In this document: piece by piece, positions 37,193-46,072 of the stretch | How the letters are laid out: every line of letters begins with the position of its first letter | Numbering within the stretch: position 1 is the first letter of the stretch | Source of the DNA: JAIBJN01 sp963847985 | GTDB taxonomy: Bacteria; Actinomycetota; Thermoleophilia; Gaiellales; Gaiellaceae | Direction: 5' to 3' | Length of the DNA: 64,000 nt | NCBI GenBank assembly: GCA_963847985.1 | Contig: CAWKBS010000008.1 | Coordinates: 620,001-684,000, forward strand | Notes under the pieces: model-generated | Seen by the model: the letters and a program-made list of their open reading frames with translations, nothing else | The model's database searches: none | Told to the model about the DNA's origin: nothing | Made by a program: the position numbers and the translations under genes

Positions 37193-37393
37193 ATGGTCGA
37201 CCCCGTCGATTACCACCTGCTCCTCAAGTACCCGGACCGTGACGAGCCGGAAAACTCAGACTTCACGAGCTTCACCGGGGAGATCACGCAGGATGACGTT
37301 CTCTCGCTCCCCGAGAAGGGCGAGTGGCGAGTCGAGGAGGTCAGAGCGGCGCACGACCGTCCGAATCCAGAGCTGGTTTGCGTGCCGGCCTAG
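37193..37393 (+). CDS. Small hypothetical protein
   Basis: A 66-residue acidic protein from ATG 37193 with AAGGAGG eight bases upstream. Sequence features: DPVDYHLLLKYPDRDEPENS, TGEITQDDVLSLPEKGEWRV. No family recognised, but ribosome-binding site and composition support a real gene. Confidence 0.6.
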   Translation: MVDPVDYHLLLKYPDRDEPENSDFTSFTGEITQDDVLSLPEKGEWRVEEVRAAHDRPNPELVCVPA

Positions 37394-37409
37394 CCGCCGA
37401 CGCCGGGCA

Positions 37410-37889
37410 TCAGCTCGCGAGTGAAACGAAGCCGCCCACTATGGCGCCGTAGACGACGTGCGCAACGAGCGTCGCGAGCGGCGTCCGGCGGCCGTAATTG
37501 AGGAGCAGAAACCCGGGCGGCTCGAGCAACGGCGTCGAACCGGCGGCCGTGAAGCCTGTTCCCATGCGCGGGTTGACCACGGGGAGCAAGATGTTGACGA
37601 GCGCCGTACCGGCGAAGAGTGCGTGAATGAGACCGAAGAGCGCACCGAGCAGGAAGCCGCTCGCATCGATCACCAGAAAGACGGCGTAGTAGAAGAGGGC
37701 GAAGACGAGCCCGAAGCCGAAATGGAGTGCGTAGCCGATCGCCTTCGCAGTCACGCGATCCGAGGTGAACGCGGTGCCGAGCAGGAAGGGAAGATCCATG
37801 CGCGTGAGCCCCAGCTCACTCGCCGCGCGCAGCAGGGTCGTCAGTACGAGCGTGCCCACGAGCCCGCCGACGATCGCGCCCCAGATCAC
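37410..37889 (-). CDS. Integral membrane protein
   Basis: A 159-residue protein with four hydrophobic stretches (WGAIVGGLVGTLVLTTLL, YALHFGFGLVFALFYYAVFL, FLLGALFGLIHALFAGTALV, ATLVAHVVYGAIVGGFVSLA). No family I can name with certainty. Its GTG start overlaps the stop of the upstream GH15 gene, so it is translated from the same mRNA. Confidence 0.7.
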   Translation of the reverse strand: MIWGAIVGGLVGTLVLTTLLRAASELGLTRMDLPFLLGTAFTSDRVTAKAIGYALHFGFGLVFALFYYAVFLVIDASGFLLGALFGLIHALFAGTALVNILLPVVNPRMGTGFTAAGSTPLLEPPGFLLLNYGRRTPLATLVAHVVYGAIVGGFVSLAS

Positions 37890-39700
37890 GGCCGCGCCGC
37901 CTCGATGGCCACCGCTGCGGTGACCAACGCCAGGTGCGAGAGCGCCTGCGGGATGTTGCCCAGGAACTCACCCGTGCTCGGGTCGATCTCCTCGGCGAAG
38001 AGGCCGACGTCGTTGGCCATCGGAACGAGCTCCTCCATCAGAGTTTCCGCGTCTTCGAGGCGGCCCTGACGGGCGTAGGCCTCCACGAGCCAGAACGAAC
38101 AAGCGACGAAGGCGCCTTCGTCGCCCGGGAGTCCGTCTTCGCCGAGATAGCGATGCACCAGAGTGCCGCGCCCAAGCTCGGCTCGGATCGCGTCGACCGT
38201 GGCGAGCAAATGTGGTCTGCATGGGTCGTCGTAGCCTGCGAGGATCGGGAGAAGTAGCGACGCGTCCAGATCGTCGCTCCCGGCTCTTTGGACATAGGCG
38301 CGTTTGCGCTCCGAGTAGCCGCGCCTCTCGACGAACGCTCGTATCCGCTTCTGTTCCCGGCTCCACCGCGCCCGGTGCTTGCTCGGCACGAGCCCTCTCA
38401 TGGCGAGCTCGCAGGCGCGGTCCAGCGCGATCGCACACATCATCTTCGATTGGATGAAGTGCGCCGGCTCGCTACGCATTTCCCAGATCCCCGCGTCCGG
38501 CTGTTGCCAGCACTCACAGACGTAGTCGGCGATCTCTGCAAGGCGCCGGCCGTGATCGCGGTCCAGTCCGCCTACGGCGGTGGCGAAGCGCGAGGCGGCT
38601 TCGAGCAACTCGCCGTAGACGTCGAGCTGCGTCTGGTTGGCGGCGCCGTTTCCGACCCGAACGGGGCCGGAGTCGCGATAGCCCGACAGGGGGAGTGATC
38701 TCTCGTCGGCGTCCGCCCGGCCATCGAGGCGGTACAGGACCTGGAGTCGCGGATGGGTCAGTTGCGAGGCGTGGAGGATCCAGGAGAAGTACGCGCGCGC
38801 CTCGGATGCGCAGCCGAGCGCCAGCAGAGCCTCGAGCGCGAAGGCGGCGTCGCGGGGCCAAGAGAAACGGTAGTCCCAGTTGCGCGTGCCGCCGATCTCC
38901 TCGGGCAGCGACGTGGTCGCAGCGGCGGCGATTGCCCCGGAAGGCGCATGGACGAGCAGCTTCAGCGCGAGTGCGCTACGGATCACTGCCTCCGACCAGC
39001 TACCGGAGTATTCGCGCCCGCGAGCCCACTCGCGCCAGAAACGTGCGGTGGCCTCCAGCCTGCCTTCCGAGTCCTCGCGTGTTGGCAGTACGAGTGGTTC
39101 TTGGTGGGCGGCGGTCAGGACGAGCAAGCTCTTCCGGCCTTCCTCGGTCTCGAAGCCGCCCGTGACCGCCTGGTCGTCGAACACCGAGTCTCCCGCATCC
39201 CAAGTGTGGAGAGCAAGCGCGTCGGAACCGCTTGACGCAACGGGGACACCGTCCCGTCGTTCGATCCGCGTTCTGGCGCTCGCGTAGCCGAACCGCGGCT
39301 CGAGGCACCAGCGCAGTCGGACGCTGCCGCTGAGGCCCTCCACTCGCCGCACAAGCTCGCGAAAAGGCGTGAGTCCGCCTCCCGGCAGGGTCATCGCTTC
39401 GGTCAGCCTCGCTGCTCCCGTGGCTGTGGCGAACGTCGTCTCGAGCACGTTCGTCTCCGGTACGTAGCGCCTCGACGCCTCGTACGGGACCGCCGGTTCG
39501 AGAAGGAAGCGGCCGCCGCGCTCTGCGTCGACGATCGCGGCGAAGACGCTCGGCGAGTCGAGTGCGGGGAGGCACAGCCAATCGATCGAGCCGTCGCGAC
39601 ACACCATTGCGACCGTGCGCCCGTCGCCGATCGCGGCGTAGTCGCGGATGGGTGCGTATCCGCGAATGCGCCCCGGTTCCACGTGTCGCGACTGCGTCAT
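37886..39700 (-). CDS. Glycoside hydrolase family 15 (glucoamylase/trehalase-like)
   Basis: Cytosolic alpha-glucosidase or alpha,alpha-trehalase, 604 residues. The N-terminal beta-domain starts PIRDYAAIGDGRTVAMVCRD with GSIDWLCLPALDSPSVFAA. The (alpha/alpha)6 barrel has GGTRNWDYRFSWPRDAAFAL, the general acid region DAGIWEMRSEPAHFIQSKMM and the general base region LFAEEIDPSTGEFLGNIPQA. There is no signal peptide. In actinobacteria this family includes trehalases, and trehalose breakdown fits the stress cargo around it, but starch oligosaccharides are possible. ATG 39700. Confidence 0.9.
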   Translation of the reverse strand: MTQSRHVEPGRIRGYAPIRDYAAIGDGRTVAMVCRDGSIDWLCLPALDSPSVFAAIVDAERGGRFLLEPAVPYEASRRYVPETNVLETTFATATGAARLTEAMTLPGGGLTPFRELVRRVEGLSGSVRLRWCLEPRFGYASARTRIERRDGVPVASSGSDALALHTWDAGDSVFDDQAVTGGFETEEGRKSLLVLTAAHQEPLVLPTREDSEGRLEATARFWREWARGREYSGSWSEAVIRSALALKLLVHAPSGAIAAAATTSLPEEIGGTRNWDYRFSWPRDAAFALEALLALGCASEARAYFSWILHASQLTHPRLQVLYRLDGRADADERSLPLSGYRDSGPVRVGNGAANQTQLDVYGELLEAASRFATAVGGLDRDHGRRLAEIADYVCECWQQPDAGIWEMRSEPAHFIQSKMMCAIALDRACELAMRGLVPSKHRARWSREQKRIRAFVERRGYSERKRAYVQRAGSDDLDASLLLPILAGYDDPCRPHLLATVDAIRAELGRGTLVHRYLGEDGLPGDEGAFVACSFWLVEAYARQGRLEDAETLMEELVPMANDVGLFAEEIDPSTGEFLGNIPQALSHLALVTAAVAIEAARP

Positions 39701-39831
39701 GGCTTCTGAAGGGGCTTCCCCGAAAGCGCCGTCAAATCACGGCAGAGGCACACGCGCCGCCGTCGCCTTCGACGACGCGTGTGTCGAGGCGCGAACCGGG
39801 TCCTGCGCACGCAGCCGCAGCGAATCCATCG

Positions 39832-39862
39832 AAGAGGGGGCGCTCGGCGAGCGCCCCCTCTT
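39832..39862 (-). terminator. Terminator of csbD
   Basis: Perfect 14-bp stem (AAGAGGGGGCGCTC and complement) with a 3-base loop, about 20 bp beyond the csbD stop on the minus strand. Confidence 0.78.
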
Positions 39863-39882
39863 GCGGCGAGCTTCCGCGAGCG

Positions 39883-40044
39883 TCAGATCCGCTCGCGCGC
39901 TTCGTCCTTCGCATCCTCGAGCTGCTCCTTGCCCTCGCCGACCTTCTGCTGGGCCTGGCCCTGCTTCTCGCGGAGCTCGTCGTCGGTCAGCTTGCCCTCG
40001 GTCTCCTTGAGCTTGCCTTCGACCTTGTCACGCATGCCCTCCAT
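39883..40044 (-). CDS. CsbD-like stress protein
   Basis: Short hydrophilic protein of 53 residues induced by general stress in Bacillus relatives; function unknown. The sequence MEGMRDKVEGKLKETEGKLT followed by DDELREKQGQAQQKVGEGKE is diagnostic. ATG 40044 has GAAAGGGGTC upstream. A broken duplicate of its 5' end lies at 33059. Confidence 0.9.
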   Translation of the reverse strand: MEGMRDKVEGKLKETEGKLTDDELREKQGQAQQKVGEGKEQLEDAKDEARERI

Positions 40045-40271
40045 GGTGACCCCTTTCGTCTCGTGACCTGGACACCGGTGGTTCCCCCCTCGCACTATGC
40101 GAAACCGGGCAGCGTTCGCCTTCGTAGCGGAAACAAGCGGCCCTCATGCACTCGGGGCCGCCGCACTAGGCGAAAACTTGGATGCCGCCGGGCCGGCTGT
40201 CGCAAACTGGGCTGCGAGGCACCGGAGCAGCGAAGTGAGTTCTGACCGCCTCGTGTTCCTGGGTCTTGTGG

Positions 40272-40309
40272 GCGACTTCGGACGCGGGTTCGATTCCCGC
40301 CGCCTCCAT
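40272..40309 (+). repeat. ssrA attachment repeat, copy 3
   Basis: Identical over 38 bp to the tmRNA 3' end and copies 2 and 4. Upstream similarity to copy 2 extends to about 40166. It separates cassette 2 (8328 bp) from cassette 3. Confidence 0.93.
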
Positions 40310-40458
40310 AAACCGCATGGTTGAGCTGGAGCCAGGGGAGCAACCTAGCAAGAGAGTCCCCCCGGCTCGCGGCCGTTTGCCTAAGCCAAAGGGACAAAAC
40401 GCGGGTTCGATCTAGCAGCGCCCTGTCGGTCCGTATCCGTCAGAGCTGAAGCTTGTTT

Positions 40459-40773
40459 TCAGAGGATGCGTTCGAGGACGAGCATCCTCCGGCTGGACAC
40501 CAGATGCTCCAAGTCATCCGCCAAGGCCTGGACCCGCCGCTCCGCTTGTTGCTGCCAGTGCGCGATGTTGACGATCTCCGCGATCAGCACGTAATCGGCT
40601 GATTCACTGGCCTGTCCGGGTACATCCGTCGGCCGCATCAATCGCCAATCCGGCATCGTCTCCAGCGAGCTATGGACGATGTCCCGATCGCTGGCCATCA
40701 GACGCTCAAACTCCTCGGCTAGCTCCGGCGAGCGGAGGTGAAACCACATGACTAGTGTCGCCGTCGCCGCCAT
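40459..40773 (-). CDS. Small protein, possible dimeric alpha/beta-barrel
   Basis: A 104-residue protein from ATG 40773. It begins with a beta strand (TATLVMWFHLRSPELAEEFE), has RDIVHSSLETMPDWRLMRPT in the middle and a strand-helix end (YVLIAEIVNIAHWQQQ). The layout resembles ABM/Dabb ferredoxin-like proteins, but no catalytic motif is visible. Function unknown. Confidence 0.55.
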   Translation of the reverse strand: MAATATLVMWFHLRSPELAEEFERLMASDRDIVHSSLETMPDWRLMRPTDVPGQASESADYVLIAEIVNIAHWQQQAERRVQALADDLEHLVSSRRMLVLERIL

Positions 40774-40932
40774 GAGCAGAGCGTAACTCTGTAAGGGAAA
40801 GTTTGCGGAGCCTCGAAATGGCCGCTAAGACCCAGAGAGGGACTGAAGCGTCGGGCTCGGTATCAACCCGGCGACGTCAGCTAGGCGGGCTTCGCCTGAG
40901 CGTCCCGCGCCGCGTGGGCGGAGGCGACCTTC

Positions 40933-41172
40933 TCACGGCGGGCCTTCGTCAGTGCCTGGGCCCGGCTCCGAAGTCGGACGCTCGGACAGGACCTCCGCGG
41001 CGTCTTCAGCGTCCGCTTTATCGACGAGGAGACGCGCGGCGCCCGTGAGGTCGAACGGGTAAGCGCCGCCGGCGTCGTCGGCAGTAACCACGGACTGGAT
41101 TCCCGCCGCGGCGAGAACCGTCTGCGCGAGCTCTGCGTCGCTTCGCGTGGGGTAAGCGCCCACCTGGATCAT
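40933..41172 (-). CDS. DUF2007-like putative signal-transducing protein
   Basis: A 79-residue protein beginning IQVGAYPTRSDAELAQTVLA and containing AGIQSVVTADDAGG and LLVDKADAEDAAEVL, the pattern of DUF2007 (inherits ACT-like fold, helix then strand). ATG 41172 overlaps the stop of the sigma-factor gene by four bases, so it is translationally coupled and may modulate that sigma factor. Confidence 0.75.
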   Translation of the reverse strand: MIQVGAYPTRSDAELAQTVLAAAGIQSVVTADDAGGAYPFDLTGAARLLVDKADAEDAAEVLSERPTSEPGPGTDEGPP

Positions 41173-42068
41173 CTCGAGCTCGGATTCACTGCAAGCGCCA
41201 GCAGCGCGAGTGCATCGCGCATCTTCGCCAGTGCGCCGGCCTCGATCTGTCGGGCGCGCTCGGCCGTTAGACCGAGGCCCCCGCCGATCTGCTCGAGCGT
41301 CTCTGCCGGCTGACCTAGTAGCCCGTAGTGGGCTCGGATGACCGAGCGTTCGCGCTCGTTGAGTTGGTCGGCGACGTCACGCACCTCGCGTATCTCCATC
41401 CTGTCCAGCACGTGCTCGTAGGCCTGTTCCGCAACAGGATCGACGATCGCGTCGCCGACGGTCCCGCTCGTCGCCGTCTCGGCCCCGAGTGACTCCTCGA
41501 GGGCACGTGGCCTTCGCTCGGTCGCCTGCAAGCTCTCGAGCTGTGCCGGCGTGAATCCGGTGGCACCGCTCAATTGGTCAACTGTCGGTTCGGTGCCGTG
41601 AGCCAGGACGTACTCGCCACGTGCTGTCCTCACGTGAGCGAGAGCTCGGACTGCGCGGTCGGAGAGGGCCACGGGCCGCGTCAGATCGGCGACGAGCTCC
41701 TGCATCGCCTTGCGCACCCAGAACGAGGCGTATGCCCAGAAGGGTGTGTTCAGCAGTGGGTCGTACCGCCGCACAGCGAACAGCAAGCCGACGACTCCCT
41801 GCTGATGGAGCTCCTGGCGCTCGATGCCCGCCGCGGTGGGGAAGCCCAGCGCGAGCCCTGCGATCCGCGGCATGAAGACCTCGACCAGCCTGTGGCTAGC
41901 CTCCGAGTCCCCGCCGTCGGCTGCGACGACGAGAGCCTGTTCCTGCGAAGGAGTGAGCGCTTCGGTGTGGTTCACGGAACCAACTGGGCGACCCCGTAGG
42001 CGCTGAGATCTTCGAGCCACGTCGTCCCACGGTCGGGCGAGCGAAGCGATTGTCGCATGAATCTCCAC
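41169..42068 (-). CDS. RNA polymerase sigma-70 family factor
   Basis: Alternative sigma factor of about 299 residues. Region 2 is LYRRYDPL-like RRYDPLLNTPFWAYASFWVR with KAMQELVADLTRPVALSDRA; region 3 follows (PTVDQLSGATGFTPAQLESL), and region 4 has NERERSVIRAHYGLLGQPAE with HTH TLEQIGGGLGLTAERARQIE. It lacks region 1.1, so it is a group 2/3 factor. GTG 42068 is the outermost start; GTG 41975 is an alternative that would remove 31 residues of uncertain quality. Coupled to the DUF2007 gene. Confidence 0.85.
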   Translation of the reverse strand: MEIHATIASLARPWDDVARRSQRLRGRPVGSVNHTEALTPSQEQALVVAADGGDSEASHRLVEVFMPRIAGLALGFPTAAGIERQELHQQGVVGLLFAVRRYDPLLNTPFWAYASFWVRKAMQELVADLTRPVALSDRAVRALAHVRTARGEYVLAHGTEPTVDQLSGATGFTPAQLESLQATERRPRALEESLGAETATSGTVGDAIVDPVAEQAYEHVLDRMEIREVRDVADQLNERERSVIRAHYGLLGQPAETLEQIGGGLGLTAERARQIEAGALAKMRDALALLALAVNPSSR

Positions 42069-42207
42069 CGGATGAGGGGGAAATGCTTGGGTTCTCGTGA
42101 CGGCGGCTTATTTGGGTTCTTGCGCGTGGTGCGCACCCCAAGCTCCGGGAGGTCGACGTGAGCACCACCCAGTCATCCACTGCCACTGCGACGAAACGGT
42201 GGTTCGC

Positions 42208-43421
42208 ATGAGTAGCACGGTCGAGAGTGCCACCGAGATCCGCCCGTTCGACGTCGACGTTCCCGACGAAGCCCTCGAGGATCTCCGTCGACGCATCGCA
42301 GCCACCCAGTGGCCCGAGAAGGAGACCGTCGCGGACCCGTCCCAGGGCGTGCAGCTCGCGACGATGCGGAAGCTCGCCCGCTACTGGGAGACGGAGTACG
42401 ACTGGCGCGCGTGCGAGGCGAGGCTGAACGCGCTCCCGCAGTTCACGACCGAGATCGACGGCCTCGACATCCACTTCATCCACGTCCGTTCGCAGCACGA
42501 GGACGCGCTGCCGCTCGTCGTCAATCACGGCTGGCCCGGCTCGATCGTCGAGCAGCTGAAGATCATCGAGCCGCTCACCGATCCCACGGCGCACGGTGCG
42601 AGCGCAACGGACGCCTTCCACGTGGTGGTGCCGTCCATGCCGGGCTACGGCTTCTCGGGCAAGCCGACGGGCACCGGCTGGGGCCCCGAGCGCATGGGCC
42701 GAGCCTGGGCGGAGCTGATGACGCGCCTCGGCTACACCCGCTACGTCGCCCAGGGCGGCGACTGGGGTGCTTTCGTCGTCGACCAGATGGGCCTGCAGGC
42801 GCACGAGGGCTTGCTCGCGATCCACAGCAACATGCCCGCCACCGTCCCGGCCGATGTCGACGCGGCGCTCCAGGCCGGCGACCCGCCGCCCGCCGATCTC
42901 TCGGCTGAGGAACGACAGCGCCTACGAGCAGCTGGAGAGAACGTTCAAGCAGGTCGACTACGCCAGGTTCATGGCGGCGCGGCCGCAGACCCTCTACGGC
43001 ATCGCGGACTCACCCGTCGGCCTGGCGGCCTGGCTCCTCGACCACAACGACGCCGACGGCCAGCCGGCCGCAGCGATCGCCTCGGCTCTGGATCAGGACG
43101 ACGAGCACCACCGGGGAGCTGACGCGCGACGAGATCCTCGACAACATCACGCTCTACTGGTTGACGAACACCGGGGTCTCCGCGTCCCGCCTCTACTGGG
43201 AGTACAAGGGCGGCTTCTTCAACGCGAAGGGCGTCTCCATCCCCGTGGCCGTGACCGTCTTCCCCGGCGAGCAGTACCAGGCGCCGCGGAGCTGGGCCGA
43301 GGAGGCGTACCCCAACCTCATCTACTTCAACGAGGTCGACAAGGGCGGTCACTTCGCCGCGTGGGAGCAGCCGCAGCTGTTCTCACAGGAGATCCGAGCG
43401 GCTTTCCGGTCACTGCGCTAA
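42208..43421 (+). CDS. Epoxide hydrolase, copy 1 (two apparent frameshifts)
   Basis: EHN-domain alpha/beta-hydrolase that opens epoxides. From ATG 42208: IRPFDVDVPDEALEDLRRRI, oxyanion motif NHGWPGS, nucleophile Asp in QGGDWGAFV. The frame shifts near 42905 and again at 43090-43115. The third part continues LTRDEILDNITLYWLTNTG to catalytic His in DKGGHFAAWEQP. All active-site parts are present across frames, so either two indel errors or a recent pseudogene. About 55-60 percent alike by eye to the next gene, a tandem duplication. Confidence 0.75.
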
Positions 43422-43434
43422 CAAGGAGATCGTC

Positions 43435-44628
43435 ATGAGCACCGTCGAAACAACCACCGAGATTCGGCCCTTCCACCTCGAGATCCGCGAGGAGCAGCTC
43501 GACGACTTGCGCGCGCGCATCGCGGCGACGCGCTGGCCCAGCAAGGAGCTCGTCCCGGATCGGTCGCAGGGCGTCCAGCTCGCGACGACCCGGGCGCTCG
43601 CGGACTACTGGGCGAACGAGTACGACTTCGGGCGCGTGGAGGCGCGGCTGAACGCGCTGCCGCAGTTCACGACCGCGATCGACGGGGTGGACATCCACTT
43701 CATCCACGTGAAGTCACAACACGAGAACCCGTTGCCGCTGATCATGACGCACGGTTGGCCCGGCTCGGTGATGGAGCTGCTCGAGACCATCGGCCCGCTG
43801 ACCGACCCGACCGCGCACGGTGGGCAAGCGGAGGACGCGTTCGACCTCGTGCTGCCGTCCCTGCCCGGCTACGGCTGCTCCGGCGAGCCCGCCGAGCTCG
43901 GCTGGAACGCCGGCCGTGTCGCGCAGGCCTGGGCGGAGCTGATGCACCGCCTCGGCTACACCCGCTATGTCGCCCAGGGCGGCGACGTGGGCGCCCTTGT
44001 CACCGACATCATGGGACGGCAGGCGCCCGAGGGGCTGCTCGGTATCCACATGAACTTGCTCGTGACGGTGCTGGCCGGCCCCCAGCCGGCGGAGTCTGAG
44101 CAGGAACGCGCGGCGTCGGACCAGTTCGCAACATTCAGGGAGAGCGGCTTCGGCTACTTCCTGGAGATGGCCACCCGTCCGCAGACGATCGGCTACGCAC
44201 TGCTGGATTCGCCGGTCGCCCTGGCCGCCTGGCTGCTCGACCACGACACGGACAGCTACTACAAGATCGCACACGCCTTCGTCGACGGGGAGCCGGCCGG
44301 CAACCTCACCCGCGACCAGATCGTCGACAACATCACGCTGTACTGGCTGACGGGCACCGGGGCCTCGGCGGCCCGGTCGTACTGGGAGGACGGACTGGCC
44401 CTGGCTCAAGCACTCGCGTCCGGCCAGGCTCCTCCGCCGGTCTCGCTCCCGGTCGGCTTCACCACGTTCCCCGGCGAGATCTGGCGGACCCCGCGCAGCT
44501 GGGTCGAGAACTCGTACCCCAACGTCAGCTACTTCAACGAGGTCGACCGAGGGGGGCACTTCGCCGCCTGGGAAGAGCCGGAGCTCTTCTCCGAGGAGGT
44601 GCGAGCTGCATTCACGTCTCTGCGTTGA
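43435..44628 (+). CDS. Epoxide hydrolase, copy 2
   Basis: Intact 397-residue epoxide hydrolase with the N-terminal EHN domain (IRPFHLEIREEQLDDLRARI), oxyanion motif THGWPGSVM, nucleophile Asp in QGGDVGALV (Val where most have Trp after the Asp), and catalytic His in DRGGHFAAWEEP. The lid region SGEPAELGWNAGRVAQAWAE and cap Tyr-rich segment TRDQIVDNITLYWLTGTG are present. AAGGAG precedes ATG 43435. It probably detoxifies epoxides; substrate unknown. Confidence 0.9.
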   Translation: MSTVETTTEIRPFHLEIREEQLDDLRARIAATRWPSKELVPDRSQGVQLATTRALADYWANEYDFGRVEARLNALPQFTTAIDGVDIHFIHVKSQHENPLPLIMTHGWPGSVMELLETIGPLTDPTAHGGQAEDAFDLVLPSLPGYGCSGEPAELGWNAGRVAQAWAELMHRLGYTRYVAQGGDVGALVTDIMGRQAPEGLLGIHMNLLVTVLAGPQPAESEQERAASDQFATFRESGFGYFLEMATRPQTIGYALLDSPVALAAWLLDHDTDSYYKIAHAFVDGEPAGNLTRDQIVDNITLYWLTGTGASAARSYWEDGLALAQALASGQAPPPVSLPVGFTTFPGEIWRTPRSWVENSYPNVSYFNEVDRGGHFAAWEEPELFSEEVRAAFTSLR

Positions 44629-44657
44629 TCGGAGGTCGTCATGAGGAGGCTCGCTAG

Positions 44658-45611
44658 ATGACCCTCTTCGCGAAGGTTCACATGCCGCAGCTCGACGGGG
44701 CGACCGAGTGGCTCAACTCCGAGCCACTCGACCCCGCCGGGCTGCGCGGCAGCGTCGTCCTCGTGAACTTCTGGACGCTCACCTGCATCAACTGGCTGCG
44801 ACAGGAGCCGTACGTTCGCGCGTGGTCGCAGGCCTACCGAGAGGATGGGCTGGTCGTGATCGGTGCCCACACGCCGGAGTTCTCGTTCGAGCACGACGTC
44901 GATCTCGTGCGCCGGGCGGTGGGGGAGCGGGAGATCGACTACCCGGTCGCGCTCGACAACGACTACGGGATCTGGGGCGCCTTCGACAACCACTACTGGC
45001 CGGCGCTCTATTTCGTCGATCGGGACGGGATCATCCGCGACGAGCACTTTGGCGAAGGACGCTACGAGCAGTCGGAGCGCGTGATCCAGGACCTGCTCGG
45101 AGTCGGGCGCGAACTCGTCCCCGTCGTAGGGGTCGGTGTGGAGGCTGAGGCTGACTGGGATCAACTGCGGACGCCTGAGACGTACCTCGGCTACGGGCGC
45201 GGCGAGCGCTTCGCGTCCCCGGACGGGGAGGGGCGCAACGAATCACGCGCCTACCGGCTTCCCGAGCGCCTGGGCCTCGACCACTGGGCCCTTGCTGGCG
45301 AGTGGACGATCGGGCGCGAGAACGTCGTGCTCGACCAGGCCGGCGGAAGTATCTCCATCCGGTTTCACGCGCGCGACGCACATCTCGTGCTCTCACCCGG
45401 AGCGCACGAGCCGATTCCCTTCCGCGTGCTCGTCGACGGCGAGCCTCCGGGTGCCTCGCACGGCGTCGACGTCGGCGAGGCCGGGAGCGGGACGCTTGAT
45501 TACGGTCGCATGTATCAGCTCGTGCGCGAGCACGACAAGGTGCGCGAGCGGACGCTGGAGATCACGTTCCTCGAGCCCGGCGCCGAGGGGTACGCCTTCA
45601 CGTTCGGGTAG
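44658..45611 (+). CDS. Thioredoxin-like protein with DipZ-type C-terminal domain
   Basis: A 317-residue cytosolic protein. The N-terminal Redoxin/TlpA domain has VVLVNFWTLTCINWLRQEPY, where the second Cys of the usual CxxC is Trp (CINW), then YWPALYFVDRDG. The C-terminal 140 residues (ALAGEWTIGRENVVLDQAGG to YGRMYQLVREHDKVRERTLE) match the ligand-like domain found after thioredoxin in DipZ/CcdA-related proteins. With one Cys it could act as a peroxidase-like or mixed-disulfide protein. ATG 44658, 30 bp after the epoxide hydrolase. Confidence 0.8.
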   Translation: MTLFAKVHMPQLDGATEWLNSEPLDPAGLRGSVVLVNFWTLTCINWLRQEPYVRAWSQAYREDGLVVIGAHTPEFSFEHDVDLVRRAVGEREIDYPVALDNDYGIWGAFDNHYWPALYFVDRDGIIRDEHFGEGRYEQSERVIQDLLGVGRELVPVVGVGVEAEADWDQLRTPETYLGYGRGERFASPDGEGRNESRAYRLPERLGLDHWALAGEWTIGRENVVLDQAGGSISIRFHARDAHLVLSPGAHEPIPFRVLVDGEPPGASHGVDVGEAGSGTLDYGRMYQLVREHDKVRERTLEITFLEPGAEGYAFTFG

Positions 45612-45660
45612 ACACGCCAGCGAAAGGAACCCACTGCCAGCGCCGGTTACCATCCGCGTC

Positions 45661-46002
45661 GTGGACTCTGAGCGCGCGAGGCAGCTCTTGGCAGACGAGC
45701 GGAGGCGCATCGAAGGCGCGCTCGCAAGGCGAAAGCCAGTGGACGTCGGTGAGCTTGCCGATCAGGACGAGCCGGCGGACAAGGCGTCAGAGCTCTACGC
45801 CGACGAGCTAGACGAAGGCATTAGCGACGACCTGCGCGAGGCGCTCAGCGCCGTCGAGCGGGCGGAGGCGCGACTCGAGCAAGGAACGTACGGGCGCTCT
45901 GTCGAAAGCGGCCAGCCGATCCCGGACGACCGCCTCGAAGCGTTCCCGACGGCCGAGCGGACCGTCGAGGAGGAAAAACGATACGAGCAGGGCGGAAGGT
46001 GA
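45661..46002 (+). CDS. DksA/TraR-like protein lacking zinc cysteines
   Basis: A 113-residue RNA-polymerase-secondary-channel type protein. Coiled-coil N-terminus (RARQLLADERRRIEGALARR), then AVERAEARLEQGTYGRSVES with GQPIPDDRLEAFPTAERTVE. Classical TraR/DksA has four Cys around YGxCxxCGxxI; here these positions are Ser, so the zinc finger is lost, as in the non-Cys DksA relatives. GTG 45661. Role likely transcriptional stress response. Confidence 0.8.
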   Translation: MDSERARQLLADERRRIEGALARRKPVDVGELADQDEPADKASELYADELDEGISDDLREALSAVERAEARLEQGTYGRSVESGQPIPDDRLEAFPTAERTVEEEKRYEQGGR

Positions 46003-46072
46003 GCTCGATCCAGACATTGCTCGTCCGGCCGCGTTGACGCCAGCCGCGGGATAACAGCCGTCGCGAAGGCCG

